Source: Mesorhizobium sp. LMG 17147
GTDB lineage: Bacteria > Pseudomonadota > Alphaproteobacteria > Rhizobiales > Rhizobiaceae
Assembly (NCBI RefSeq): GCF_024297145.1
Contig: NZ_JANCTC010000004.1
Coordinates: 62,001-126,000, forward strand
Length of the DNA stretch: 64,000 bases
Reading direction: 5' to 3'
Positions within the stretch are counted from its first letter, which is position 1, and each line of letters starts with the position of its first letter. Made by a program: the position numbers and the translations under genes. The notes beneath the pieces are model-generated. The model did no database searches. It saw only the letters and a program-made list of their open reading frames with translations, and had not been told where the DNA came from. This document shows, in pieces, positions 17,275 to 25,689 of the stretch.

Positions 17275-18459
17275 ATGAAGATCACCAACATCCGCGTCAC
17301 CCACGTCAACGTCCCGCTCGATGCTCCGTTCTGGTGGACCGCTGGTCTCTACGGCGGCGCCTCGAAATCGATCATCGAGGTCGAGACGGACGAAGGCGTG
17401 GTCGGACTGGGCGAGGCGCCATGGTGGCATTTCGGCGAGGTGATCAAGGCCGAGATCGCGCCGGCGCTGATTGGCGCCGATCCGCTCGACATCGCCGACT
17501 GCGAGGCGCGCTGTGTGCCGCCCTGGCAGATCACCGCCAACACCGGCGAGAACGCAGCCACGGTGGCGTTCGGCGCCGTCGAACTGGCGCTGTGGGATAT
17601 AAGAGGCAAGGTCTTCGGTATGCCGCTCTATAAGCTGCTCGGCGGCGCGGTGCGCAAGGACATTCCGTTTTCGGAATATTTCGCCTTTCGCCCCGCTCAA
17701 GGCGGAGCCGGCGGCGAGATGACCGCCGAAGCGATCGTCGACTACTGTCTCGGCATGCGAGAACGGCACGGCTCGACGATCTTCGAGGGCAAGCTGATCA
17801 TGGGCGATCCCGAGCTCGAGATCAGGACAGTGCGCATGCTGCGCGAGGCGCTTGGCGACAAGGCGCAGATCAAACTCGATTCCAACATGCAGTGGTCGCT
17901 AACCACAGCGCGCTGGGTACTGCGCGAGATCGAGCCGTTCAACATCCGCAATTACGAGGATCCGGTCGCGACCTTCGAGGAGATGGCGGCGCTGCGCCAG
18001 CATTCGCGCATTCCGTTCTCCACGCACATCCCGGATCTCAGGCGGGCAGTCGCGCTCGGTGCGCCGGATTACTTCGTCTGCAATTTCGCAGCACTCGGCG
18101 GATTGTCGAAAACTCTGAAATTCATCGCCGCCTGTGAGGCGATGGGCAAGGGGTTCTGGTGCTATTCGAACGATCTCGGCATCATGACATCGGCTTATTT
18201 GCACGTCGTGGCGGCGACACCGTGGATCACCGAAGCATCGCAGTCGCTGTTTCGCTGGCAGATCGGCGATGTCATCAAGGACGGCCCATTCCGGCAGACC
18301 GGCAATACGGTGCGTGTGCCGGAGGGGCATGGCCTGGGCGTCGAACTCGATCCGGCTTCGATGAAGCGCTGGGCGGGCCACTTCGCCGAACATGGGCCGA
18401 TGCACCATTTCAGCGATCCGAACAATCCCAGCCGCTACCGGCGGCTGCCGCTCAACTGA
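17275..18459 (+). CDS. Enolase-superfamily (mandelate racemase/muconate lactonizing) enzyme
   Basis: 394 residues from ATG 17275. The capping domain covers about 1-125 (ITNIRVTHVNVPLDAPFWW, VGLGEAPWW, FGAVELALWDIRGK) and the barrel the rest. Metal-ligand candidates are the Asp in KLDSNMQW at about 207, the Glu in NYEDP at about 230 and an acidic residue in STHIPDL. The family strips a proton next to a carboxylate; members include sugar-acid dehydratases, racemases and cycloisomerases. The second-strand lysine pair KxK seen in many members is reduced to a single clear lysine in FEGKLIMG, so the reaction cannot be assigned. It may act on a sugar acid. Confidence 0.82.
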   Translation: MKITNIRVTHVNVPLDAPFWWTAGLYGGASKSIIEVETDEGVVGLGEAPWWHFGEVIKAEIAPALIGADPLDIADCEARCVPPWQITANTGENAATVAFGAVELALWDIRGKVFGMPLYKLLGGAVRKDIPFSEYFAFRPAQGGAGGEMTAEAIVDYCLGMRERHGSTIFEGKLIMGDPELEIRTVRMLREALGDKAQIKLDSNMQWSLTTARWVLREIEPFNIRNYEDPVATFEEMAALRQHSRIPFSTHIPDLRRAVALGAPDYFVCNFAALGGLSKTLKFIAACEAMGKGFWCYSNDLGIMTSAYLHVVAATPWITEASQSLFRWQIGDVIKDGPFRQTGNTVRVPEGHGLGVELDPASMKRWAGHFAEHGPMHHFSDPNNPSRYRRLPLN

Positions 18460-19355
18460 TGCGAAGTGCACGTGACCGATCGATGAGAAGAGGTCCTGTC
18501 GTGGTTGCTTTATTCGCGGCGGTTTGCGTCCTGGCCTGCGCTGTCAGCTGGGAGGCAGGAAGCCGCGCGGTGGCCCGCGTGCCTCAGCAAAGCTTCACGC
18601 TGCCTGTGGGGTTACCGGTGGAGCGCAGCGTTCTGAAGCAGGAGGGCGCGCCCGACCTTGCCGGTTGGGTGGCGGATCGGCAGGACAGTTGCGGAACAAT
18701 CGTGCTGTTACACGGACGCGGTTCAAACAAGCTGGCCATGGTTCCAAGAGCGAAGCTGCTTTTCGAAAGCGGCTACTCGATCGTGCTGTTCGATCTGTCG
18801 GGACATGGCGAAAGCGGCGGCGATTTCAGAGGCTTTGGTTACATCGAACGGCAGGACGCCAGTCGCATCCTCGCCTTTGCGCGGCAACGCTTCGCTGGTC
18901 GCAAGGTGGCGGCCATCGGTTCGTCGCTCGGCGCGGCTGCTTTTGTGTTTGGCGCTCAGCAGGAGCATGCCGATGCCTATGTCCTGGAGCAGCTCTACGC
19001 GACTTTGCTGGAAACCACGGCGTTGCGAGCGCCCTTGCCTATGTTACGCGACGTACAGGCGACCGTCCTCTTGGCGCAGATGCAGCTCCGCCTTGGCTTC
19101 GGGGTAGATGATGTCAGGCCGGTCGATCGCATCGGCACGATTGATCGGCCGATCTTGCTGCTAGCAGGCAATTCGGATCCGTTTGTCGCTCGCAGCCAGA
19201 CACTGGCGTTGAAAGATGCGGCCGGCGCTCACGCAAAGCTGGTCTGGTTCGACGGCGCGCGGCATGTTGATCTCTATCGCTATGACCAACAGCGGTACCG
19301 CGACGCCGTGATGCCTTTCCTGGAGACCAACCTGTGCCGGACCGGGATCAGATGA
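18459..19355 (+). CDS. Alpha/beta hydrolase, membrane-anchored or secreted
   Basis: About 298 residues from ATG 18459, which overlaps the previous stop (TGATG); an in-frame ATG at 18483 is the alternative. A hydrophobic N-terminal segment (VVVALFAAVCVLACAVSW) points to a signal anchor or signal peptide. The hydrolase core shows VLLHGRGSNK (oxyanion hole), FDLSGHGESGG, the nucleophile elbow IGSSLGAAAF, an Asp in LLAGNSDPFV and a His in FDGARHVDLY, giving a complete Ser-Asp-His triad in the right order. The substrate is unknown; esterase or peptidase activity is possible. The stop overlap suggests co-translation with the enolase-family gene. Confidence 0.8.
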   Translation: MRSARDRSMRRGPVVVALFAAVCVLACAVSWEAGSRAVARVPQQSFTLPVGLPVERSVLKQEGAPDLAGWVADRQDSCGTIVLLHGRGSNKLAMVPRAKLLFESGYSIVLFDLSGHGESGGDFRGFGYIERQDASRILAFARQRFAGRKVAAIGSSLGAAAFVFGAQQEHADAYVLEQLYATLLETTALRAPLPMLRDVQATVLLAQMQLRLGFGVDDVRPVDRIGTIDRPILLLAGNSDPFVARSQTLALKDAAGAHAKLVWFDGARHVDLYRYDQQRYRDAVMPFLETNLCRTGIR

Positions 19356-19369
19356 GCCGCTCCGTCCGA

Positions 19370-19831
19370 TTAGCCGCGCCCGCGATAGGGGGCGACGCCG
19401 GTGTCGGGCAGCCACACACCTTCCGGCGGCGCGCCGGTTTGCCAGAACACGTCGATCGGAATGCCGCCGCGCGGATACCAGTAGCCGCCGATGCGCAACC
19501 ACAATGGCTTTGTCGCGGCGATGATACGGCGACCGATCATGACGGTGCATTCTTCATGGAAGGCGCCGTGGTTGCGAAACGAGGTCATGAACAGCTTGAG
19601 CGACTTCGATTCCACCAGCAGCGCATCGGGTGCGTAGTCGATGACGATATGGGCGAAGTCCGGCTGGCCGGTGACCGGGCAGAGCGAGGTGAATTCCGGG
19701 CAGGTGAAGCGAACGATGGCGGGCGGGCCGTCGCCGCGCGAAAACGGCACGGTTTCCAGGACGGCCGCTTCAGGGCTCTGTGGCGCCTCGACGTTGGTGC
19801 CGAGCTGGGTGAGGTTTTTCGTATCGGTCAT
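19370..19831 (-). CDS. queF: NADPH-dependent 7-cyano-7-deazaguanine (preQ0) reductase
   Basis: 153 residues from the ATG at 19831, the length of the short unimodular QueF form. The enzyme reduces preQ0 to preQ1 in the queuosine pathway for tRNA modification in the cytosol. The key block [19 protein letters not shown] at about 42-60 holds the nucleophilic Cys51 and Asp58. Other family parts are [15 protein letters not shown] and a C-terminal [18 protein letters not shown]. The open frame extends upstream through a palindromic repeat and is not coding there. The repeat at 19848-19892 lies 16 bases before the start and would be in the leader of this messenger. Confidence 0.97.
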   Translation of the reverse strand: MTDTKNLTQLGTNVEAPQSPEAAVLETVPFSRGDGPPAIVRFTCPEFTSLCPVTGQPDFAHIVIDYAPDALLVESKSLKLFMTSFRNHGAFHEECTVMIGRRIIAATKPLWLRIGGYWYPRGGIPIDVFWQTGAPPEGVWLPDTGVAPYRGRG

Positions 19832-19847
19832 GAGCAGGTTCCTTGCT

Positions 19848-19892
19848 GCATGTCGCCCAAAACTGCGCAGCGATTTTGGGACAGCGACATGC
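19848..19892. repeat. REP-like palindrome, copy 2
   Basis: The arms GCATGTCG plus CCCAAAA (19848-19862) pair with TTTTGGG plus CGACATGC; a four-base insertion, ACAG, bulges out of the right arm. The tail TAAAAACAAAAA resembles that after copy 1 at 4999-5041. It lies between queF and the divergent oxidoreductase gene. Confidence 0.65.
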
Positions 19893-19945
19893 GTAAAAAC
19901 AAAAATTTGCCGCTCATTAGCACAATTTGAAACAGCAGGAAGACG

Positions 19946-21991
19946 ATGACTAGCAACGACCCGCTCCTCCAGCCCTATCGGCTCAAGCATCTGACGCTGA
20001 AGAACCGGGTGATGTCGACCAGCCATGAGCCGGCCTATTCAGAGGACGGCATGCCGAAGGAGCGGTACCGGCTCTACCATGCCGAAAAGGCCAAGGGCGG
20101 CATGGCGCTGACCATGACCGCCGGTTCGGCGATCGTCTCGCGCGACAGCCCGGCCGCTTTTGGCAATCTGCATGTCTATGACGACCGCATCGTGCCTTGG
20201 CTCGCCGAGCTGACCGACGCCTGCCACGAGCATGATTGCAAGGTGATGATCCAGATCACCCATCTCGGCCGCCGCACCGGTTGGAACAAGGCCGACTGGC
20301 TGCCAGTCCTGTCGGCTTCGCCGGTGCGCGAACCGGCCCATCGCGCCTTTCCCAAGACTGTCGAGGACTGGGACATCGAGCGCATCGTCGCCGACTATGC
20401 CGCTGCCGCCCAGCGCTGCCAGGCTGCCGGCCTCGATGGCATCGAATTCGAGGCCTACGGCCACCTGATGGACGGCTTCTGGTCGCCGGCCACCAACCAG
20501 CGCGACGACGATTTCGGCGGCTCGCTCGACAACCGGCTACGCTTCACCGGCATGGTGCTCGATGCGGTGCGTGCCGCGGTCGGCGAAAAGTTCGTCGTCG
20601 GCATCCGCATGGTCGCCGACGAGGATTTCGAGAAAGGCCTTTCGAAACAGGAGGGCGTCGAAATCGCCAGGCGGCTGGCCGGATCCGGCAAGGTCGATTT
20701 CCTCAACATCATCCGTGGCTCGATTGAGACCGATGCCGCGCTGACCAAGGTCATCCCGGTGACCGGCATGCGCTCGTCGCCGCATCTCGACTTTGCCGGC
20801 GAGATCAGGGCGGCGACGAAATTCCCGACCTTCCATGCGGCGCGGATTTCCGACGTCGCCACCGCGCGTCACGCCATCGCCACCGGCAAGCTCGACATGG
20901 TCGGCATGACGCGTGCCCACATTGCCGACCCGCATATCGTCAAAAAAGTGATGGAGGGCCGCGAGCACGAGATCCGGCCTTGCGTCGGCGCCACCTATTG
21001 CCTCGACCGCATCTATGAGGGCGGCGAGGCGCTGTGCATCCACAATGCGGCAACGGGCCGCGAGGCGTCGATACCGCATATTATTCCGAAAACCGAGGGA
21101 CCGAAGCGGAAGGTGGTCGTCGTCGGCGCCGGCGGCGGCGGGCTGGAGGCGGCGCGCGTCGCCGCCGAACGTGGGCACCAGGTGACGGTGCTGGAAGCAT
21201 CGAGCCAGGCCGGCGGCCAGGTGCGGCTGGCAACGCAAAACCCGCGCCGCAAGGAATTGATCGGCATCATCGACTGGCGCCTGGCCGAACTCGACCGGCT
21301 CGGTGTCGAGATCCGCTACGATACCTGGGCGGAGACGGACGACGTGCTGGCGCTGTCGCCGGACGTGGTGGTGATCGCCACCGGCGGCCTGCCGCAGAAC
21401 CCGCCTCTGACAGCGGGCGACGATCTCGTCACCTCGAGCTGGGACATCATGGCCGGCAGCGTCAAGCCGGCCGAGAACGTGCTGCTCTATGACGACAATG
21501 GCGGCCATCAGGGCATGGGTGCCGCCGAACTGATCGCCAATAGCGGCGCCAGGCTGGAGCTGGTTTCACCAGAGCGCTTCTTCGCTCCGGAAATGGGCGG
21601 CATGAATCATGTGCCCTACATGCGCGCCTTCCAGGAAAAGGGTGTCACGGTGACCATCAACACACGGCTGCGTTCTGTGCGGCGCGAAGGCAACCAGCTG
21701 ATCGCCGAGCTCGCCTCCGACTTCGCCGATGACTGGCGCGGCGAGCGGCGCGTGGACCAGGTGGTGGTCGAGCATGGCACGCTGCCACTCGACGATCTCT
21801 ATCTGGCGCTGAAGCCGCTGTCGAAGAACGCCGGCGCGATCGATTACGAAAAACTGGTCAATGGCGGCGACATCTTTCCCGTGCGCAATCCGCAAAGTGG
21901 CTTCGTGCTCTTCCGCATCGGCGACGCAGTTGCCTCGCGTAACATCCATGCCGCAATCTATGACGGCATCAGGTTCGGCTTGCGGATCTGA
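19946..21991 (+). CDS. FMN/FAD-dependent demethylase-like oxidoreductase (old yellow enzyme/trimethylamine dehydrogenase family)
   Basis: 681 residues built like 2,4-dienoyl-CoA reductase and trimethylamine dehydrogenase: an FMN barrel at about 1-340 ([27 protein letters not shown]), an iron-sulphur segment at about 345-365, then an FAD/NAD(P) domain starting [17 protein letters not shown] at about 390. Rhizobial proteins of this type act on N-methylated substrates such as N-methylproline or dimethylglycine. The usual CxxCxxC plus C ligand set is C346-V-G-A349-T-Y-C352 with C364, so the second cysteine is alanine. It may still hold a cluster through another ligand. It is divergent from queF and has its own promoter region. 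Confidence 0.88.
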   Translation: MTSNDPLLQPYRLKHLTLKNRVMSTSHEPAYSEDGMPKERYRLYHAEKAKGGMALTMTAGSAIVSRDSPAAFGNLHVYDDRIVPWLAELTDACHEHDCKVMIQITHLGRRTGWNKADWLPVLSASPVREPAHRAFPKTVEDWDIERIVADYAAAAQRCQAAGLDGIEFEAYGHLMDGFWSPATNQRDDDFGGSLDNRLRFTGMVLDAVRAAVGEKFVVGIRMVADEDFEKGLSKQEGVEIARRLAGSGKVDFLNIIRGSIETDAALTKVIPVTGMRSSPHLDFAGEIRAATKFPTFHAARISDVATARHAIATGKLDMVGMTRAHIADPHIVKKVMEGREHEIRPCVGATYCLDRIYEGGEALCIHNAATGREASIPHIIPKTEGPKRKVVVVGAGGGGLEAARVAAERGHQVTVLEASSQAGGQVRLATQNPRRKELIGIIDWRLAELDRLGVEIRYDTWAETDDVLALSPDVVVIATGGLPQNPPLTAGDDLVTSSWDIMAGSVKPAENVLLYDDNGGHQGMGAAELIANSGARLELVSPERFFAPEMGGMNHVPYMRAFQEKGVTVTINTRLRSVRREGNQLIAELASDFADDWRGERRVDQVVVEHGTLPLDDLYLALKPLSKNAGAIDYEKLVNGGDIFPVRNPQSGFVLFRIGDAVASRNIHAAIYDGIRFGLRI

Positions 21992-22010
21992 GGAATATTT
22001 TGGATTGATT

Positions 22011-22074
22011 GGTGGCGCGCAGCCGAACCTCTGTACGGAGAGCCACCACGGTACTTTGGTCCGGGCTGCGCGCC
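22011..22074. terminator. Nested inverted repeats between convergent genes
   Basis: An 11-bp arm (22014-22024) pairs with 22064-22074, and a second pair, GGTGGC (22011-22016) with GCCACC (22042-22047), overlaps the first, so the two hairpins exclude each other. They lie between the convergent ends of the oxidoreductase and the membrane protein genes and could work as a bidirectional terminator, though no clear T tract follows. Confidence 0.4.
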
Positions 22075-22131
22075 GCGCACGCCGCCGGCCATCGCCGGGC
22101 ACCGTACGATCTTGCGATTGCGGCAGGACGT

Positions 22132-22539
22132 TCAAAACATCCTGGCGGTGGCCATGCAGAACACGGTGATGACCAGCAGGCCGCCGGCGATGCGTTCGCC
22201 TTTTGTCATCTTGGCGCGCAACTGGGTTTGCTTCGCCGCATCAGCGCCGGACAACTGCCTGCTGGCGGAACCCACCAGAGCGCCCTGAACCGCGGCGGCA
22301 ATCAAGGCAGTCAAGATGCCGAGCGCCAACACCTTCTCCATCGAGCCGAAAGAGCCGTTGTGGAAGAAATACCACAGCAGCAAGCCTGTGAGGAAAACCA
22401 CGCCGGCCGCGCCCATTTGCGGCCGGAAGAAACGTTCCGCCCTGATCTCCGGTTCGCGGGCAACCGCGATGGTGGTGCCGGCCCAGAACACACCCGCCAT
22501 GACGTGAAGGCCGAGGACGATGATGTAGACATATTGCAT
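22132..22539 (-). CDS. Small integral membrane protein of unknown function
   Basis: 135 residues with about four hydrophobic segments: the N-terminal YVYIIVLGLHVMAGVFWAGT, GAAGVVFLTGLLLWYFF, EKVLALGILTALIAAAVQGALV and the C-terminal IAGGLLVITVFCMATA. A loop RAKMTKGERIAGG lies before the last segment. The layout of conserved H-x-x-A-G-V-F-W recalls CopD/cytochrome-type membrane proteins, but with one histidine there is no sign of heme binding by eye. It is divergent from a MarR regulator with a palindromic operator between them, so it is probably the regulated target. Confidence 0.7.
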   Translation of the reverse strand: MQYVYIIVLGLHVMAGVFWAGTTIAVAREPEIRAERFFRPQMGAAGVVFLTGLLLWYFFHNGSFGSMEKVLALGILTALIAAAVQGALVGSASRQLSGADAAKQTQLRAKMTKGERIAGGLLVITVFCMATARMF

Positions 22540-22574
22540 GACCGCATTTCCTCTCTTGCCCGCCGCCAGGCATA

Positions 22575-22602
22575 TTGATAGATATCAAATGATTAGATGT
22601 CA
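22575..22602. promoter_or_regulatory. Candidate MarR operator
   Basis: TTGATA (22575-22580) and TATCAA (22583-22588) make a perfect 6-2-6 inverted repeat, the shape and composition usual for MarR binding sites. A weaker half-site (GATGTCAA) follows to 22602. It lies between the divergent membrane protein and MarR genes. Confidence 0.55.
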
Positions 22603-22656
22603 ACGCATAAGCTCGAGCCGGTTCCATCGGCTTTGCCCTTGTTCTAGTGTAGGATC

Positions 22657-23085
22657 ATGACGCCCTTTGACCGCCCGCCGATCGGGATGAATCTCGCCCG
22701 CACCGCCAAGCTGGTCGCGCAGGCTTTCGACGCTGCCTTGGTCGAAGCCGGCGGCACGCTGCCGGTCTGGGTCACTTTGCTGTCGGTCAAGTCGCGGGAG
22801 CTGGCCAACCAACGCGAGCTCGCCGGCATGATCGGCATTCGGGGCGCAACGCTGACCCACCATCTCAACGCCATGGAGACGCAGGGCCTGCTGATGCGCC
22901 GCCGCGATCCCGAGAACCGCCGGGTTCACCAGGTGGAGCTGACCCAGGCCGGAGAGGCGTTGTTCCTGAAATTGCGCACGGCCGCGTTAGCCTTCGACAA
23001 ACGGCTGCGGAAAGGGCTGTCCGACGACAGGCTGGCGGAGTTTGCACAGATGCTGGCTGCGCTGCGGGCCAATGTCGAGAGCTAG
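22657..23085 (+). CDS. MarR family transcriptional regulator
   Basis: 142 residues with the MarR winged-helix fold. The recognition region is RELANQRELAGMIGIRGATLTHHLNAMETQGLLMRR (about 47-82), followed by the wing DPENRRVHQVELTQAG, which is the classic D-x-R-x motif, and a long C-terminal helix. The protein should be a dimer that leaves DNA on binding a small molecule. It lies divergent from the small membrane protein at 22132, and a palindrome sits between them. Its last 14 bases overlap the open frame of the broken antitoxin at 23072. Confidence 0.9.
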   Translation: MTPFDRPPIGMNLARTAKLVAQAFDAALVEAGGTLPVWVTLLSVKSRELANQRELAGMIGIRGATLTHHLNAMETQGLLMRRRDPENRRVHQVELTQAGEALFLKLRTAALAFDKRLRKGLSDDRLAEFAQMLAALRANVES

Positions 23086-23347
23086 AAATAGGCTAGGCAG
23101 ACGCCATGCGCGAATTTCGCTGAAGGATGCCAGGGCTAAACTCTCGGCGGTGCTCGATCAGGTCATCGCGGGAGAACCGGCCGTCATCACCCGGCGTGGC
23201 CGCAAGCAGGCGGTCATTCTGTCGTTCCAGGACTATGAAAAACTGGCGCGTGTGCCCAGCTTTGGACAATTGCTGGCAGCATTTCCCGGTGATGAGGATG
23301 ACCTTCCGCCTCGGCCCATCAGGTCGGTTCGCAAGGCCGAACCATGA
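23072..23347 (+). pseudogene. Phd/YefM-type antitoxin remnant with a one-base deletion; toxin gene absent
   Basis: The body reads ISLKDARAKLSAVLDQVIAG, EPAVITRRG, SFQDYEKLARVPSFGQLL, a typical Phd-family antitoxin of about 80 residues. The normal start would be the ATG at 23106 (M-R-E), but one base appears to be missing at about 23112-23115, so that frame stops after five codons (GAATTTCG where GAAATTTCG would restore MREISLKDA). The correct frame can only be entered from an ATG at 23072 inside the MarR gene, giving an abnormal basic extension. An ATGA at 23344-23347 marks where a toxin should start, but no toxin follows; the next bases belong to the GGDEF-EAL gene. It may be dead, or made by coupling to MarR translation. 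Confidence 0.6.
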
Positions 23348-23352
23348 CGGAT

Positions 23353-25425
23353 CTACGCCCGGCTGCCCTGCAGCACTGTCAGCCTGGCCTTTTTCGGCGT
23401 CCGTGCCACCAGCCATTCACGCACCCTGTCCGGCGGCATCGGGAAAGCGATGGAATATCCTTGCACCTGGTCGCAGCCGATCGCCATCAGCGAGTCGAGC
23501 TCGGCTTCGGTTTCGGCGCCCTCGGCAACGATCGAGATGCCGAGACCGCGGGCGAGCTCGGTGAGGGCACGCACGATCTTTGTGTTGCCGCTGTTCTCGT
23601 TGATGTTCTGGACGAAGCGGCGGTCGATCTTCAGCCGGTCGATCTCGTTTGGATTGACATGGCTGAGCGATGCGTAACCGGTGCCGAAATCATCGAGCTC
23701 AAGATGGATGCCGGCGGCGCGGATGTGCCGCAGCTTTGCCGCGATACCGGTCTTCTCGTCGTCGAGAATGACGGATTCGACGATCTCCAGCGATAGTTTG
23801 TGCGCGGGCAGGCCGGTCCTTTCCAGCGTCCCGAACAGGAAGACTTCGAAATCTGTCTCGCGCAGCTCCGAACCGGACACGTTGACGGCGATCCGTCCGA
23901 AGGCGATGCCTGCGCGGTTCCATTCAGCTGCTTCGTTGATCGCCTTGGCAATGACGATGCGGCCAATCTCGGACATCAAGCCGCATTTTTCCGCGATTGG
24001 AATGAACTCGCCCGGCGCGATCATGCCGCGTTCGGCATGCCTCCAGCGAGCCAAAGCTTCGATGCCACTGATGGTGCCGTCCGACAGCGACACCTGCGGC
24101 TGGAAATAGACTTCGAACGCCTTCTCCGAGATGGCGACCCTGATGTCGAGCTCGAGCTGCTTTCGGTTGTCGAGTTCGCGCCTCAGTTCATCGGAGAAGA
24201 ACGACAAACTGCCGCCGCCCTGCTTCTTGGCGGAATACAACGCCAGATCGGCATGGACGAGCAGATCCTGCGCATTGTCGGCGTCGACAGGATAGACCGC
24301 AATCCCCGCACTTACGCCCGGGTGGATCGTCGTGCCTCGGAATATGACCGGTTCATTGAGTTTGGCCAGCATGCGCCTGGCGACGATATCGATGTCCTCG
24401 GTGCTGCCGGCGTCGTTGAGGACGACGACGAATTCATCGCCTCCGAGACGCACGTTGAGATCCGACGTACGGCACGAATCACGCATGCGTTGCGCAGCCG
24501 TCACCAGCACATAATCGCCGGCGGCGTGGCCGAACGTGTCGTTGATCTGCTTGAACCGGTCGAGATCGAACTGCACCACGGCAACCCGTTCACGCTGTCG
24601 CTGCGCGGCATTGATCAACGTATCGAAATGCTCGGTCAGGAAGGTGCGGTTGTGCAGGCCGGTCAGCCCGTCATGCACGGCAATAAAGGCCATGGAATTG
24701 CGCGCATCGACCAGCTCACGCGTCCTGCGCAGGATGGCGTTCGACATCGGCCTGAAAATGAAAAGCGCCACCAGCACGATGACGCCGATGGTCGAGTAGA
24801 ACAATGTGCGGTTAAGCTCGAGAAGTGTTTCGGATCGGCGGTCTGCAAAGGCGCTGATGCGCTGGCCAAGTGCGGCATAGCCCGACAATGTTGCGTTGGC
24901 AACGGAAGCGTTCAGGTTGACGCGCTCCTCTCCACCTTTGTAGCCACCATTGCCGGCCATGTTGAGCCGCGATTCGAATGACGAGATCAGGCGTTCGCCG
25001 TTGGCGATAAGCCCGACCGAGAAATAGTCGAGATGGAACGGCTTGGCGAAAAGCACGCTCTCGATCGATTTGGGATCGAACCTTGCCGGCGACGCCGGAT
25101 CGGCGGCGGTCCGTTCGAGCAGCAGATCGTAGTTCTTCTCGAACTCTACCGTCGCTTGCTTGAGCGCGCTGATCAGGGCCGGCTGCTGGTCGCGTGAGGC
25201 GGTACCGGTCGCGCCGGCAAGGAAGACGATGCGTTGCGACAGGGCTTTTTGTGTGCTGACCACATCGAGCAGCGCCTGGTTGTGTTGCTGGGCCGCCATC
25301 ATCTGTTGCAGCAGGATGAAGGAGGCCACGACCATGGCGGCGATGATCAGCAGAGCCAGCCAGTAGCCGGATTTGATGAGGAGTGTGAGCCTGCCTGAAA
25401 CGGCGTGCACCGGCTGCTGCGACAT
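23353..25425 (-). CDS. Membrane-bound diguanylate cyclase/phosphodiesterase (GGDEF-EAL)
   Basis: 690 residues from ATG 25425; a TTG further upstream is possible. An N-terminal membrane segment, a periplasmic region of about 170 residues (QKALSQRIVFLAG recalls the PilJ/NarX sensor) and a second membrane segment (IGVIVLVALFIF) lead into GGDEF and then EAL. The cyclase keeps GGDEF itself and the product-inhibition site RxxD (RTSD) five residues before it. The phosphodiesterase keeps EALARW, DDFGTG, KIDRRFV, EGAET and QGY. Both halves therefore look active and could set cyclic di-GMP in response to a periplasmic signal. No partner gene is adjacent; the antitoxin remnant is convergent. Confidence 0.92.
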   Translation of the reverse strand: MSQQPVHAVSGRLTLLIKSGYWLALLIIAAMVVASFILLQQMMAAQQHNQALLDVVSTQKALSQRIVFLAGATGTASRDQQPALISALKQATVEFEKNYDLLLERTAADPASPARFDPKSIESVLFAKPFHLDYFSVGLIANGERLISSFESRLNMAGNGGYKGGEERVNLNASVANATLSGYAALGQRISAFADRRSETLLELNRTLFYSTIGVIVLVALFIFRPMSNAILRRTRELVDARNSMAFIAVHDGLTGLHNRTFLTEHFDTLINAAQRQRERVAVVQFDLDRFKQINDTFGHAAGDYVLVTAAQRMRDSCRTSDLNVRLGGDEFVVVLNDAGSTEDIDIVARRMLAKLNEPVIFRGTTIHPGVSAGIAVYPVDADNAQDLLVHADLALYSAKKQGGGSLSFFSDELRRELDNRKQLELDIRVAISEKAFEVYFQPQVSLSDGTISGIEALARWRHAERGMIAPGEFIPIAEKCGLMSEIGRIVIAKAINEAAEWNRAGIAFGRIAVNVSGSELRETDFEVFLFGTLERTGLPAHKLSLEIVESVILDDEKTGIAAKLRHIRAAGIHLELDDFGTGYASLSHVNPNEIDRLKIDRRFVQNINENSGNTKIVRALTELARGLGISIVAEGAETEAELDSLMAIGCDQVQGYSIAFPMPPDRVREWLVARTPKKARLTVLQGSRA

Positions 25426-25689
25426 TTTCTGAGTCGGCCCTCTCGCCAACGAATTCTTGTGCGACAACCTTTGGCTTCAAAGTGTTAACAGGTTAGGACG
25501 GCAACAGGCCGACAGCGGTGACCGTGGCGGGAAATCCGCGAAGTGGTTATTGCAATCTTTCGCAGCACCTCCGCATTTGAACATCGTGGCCTCTGCCGTG
25601 CCATTGCCGCCACCGAAGCGGTCGCTTTTGCGATGGATTTTTCGTCCGCGCGGCGCGACAGTCCTCATCGATCTCAACAGGGCCTGATC

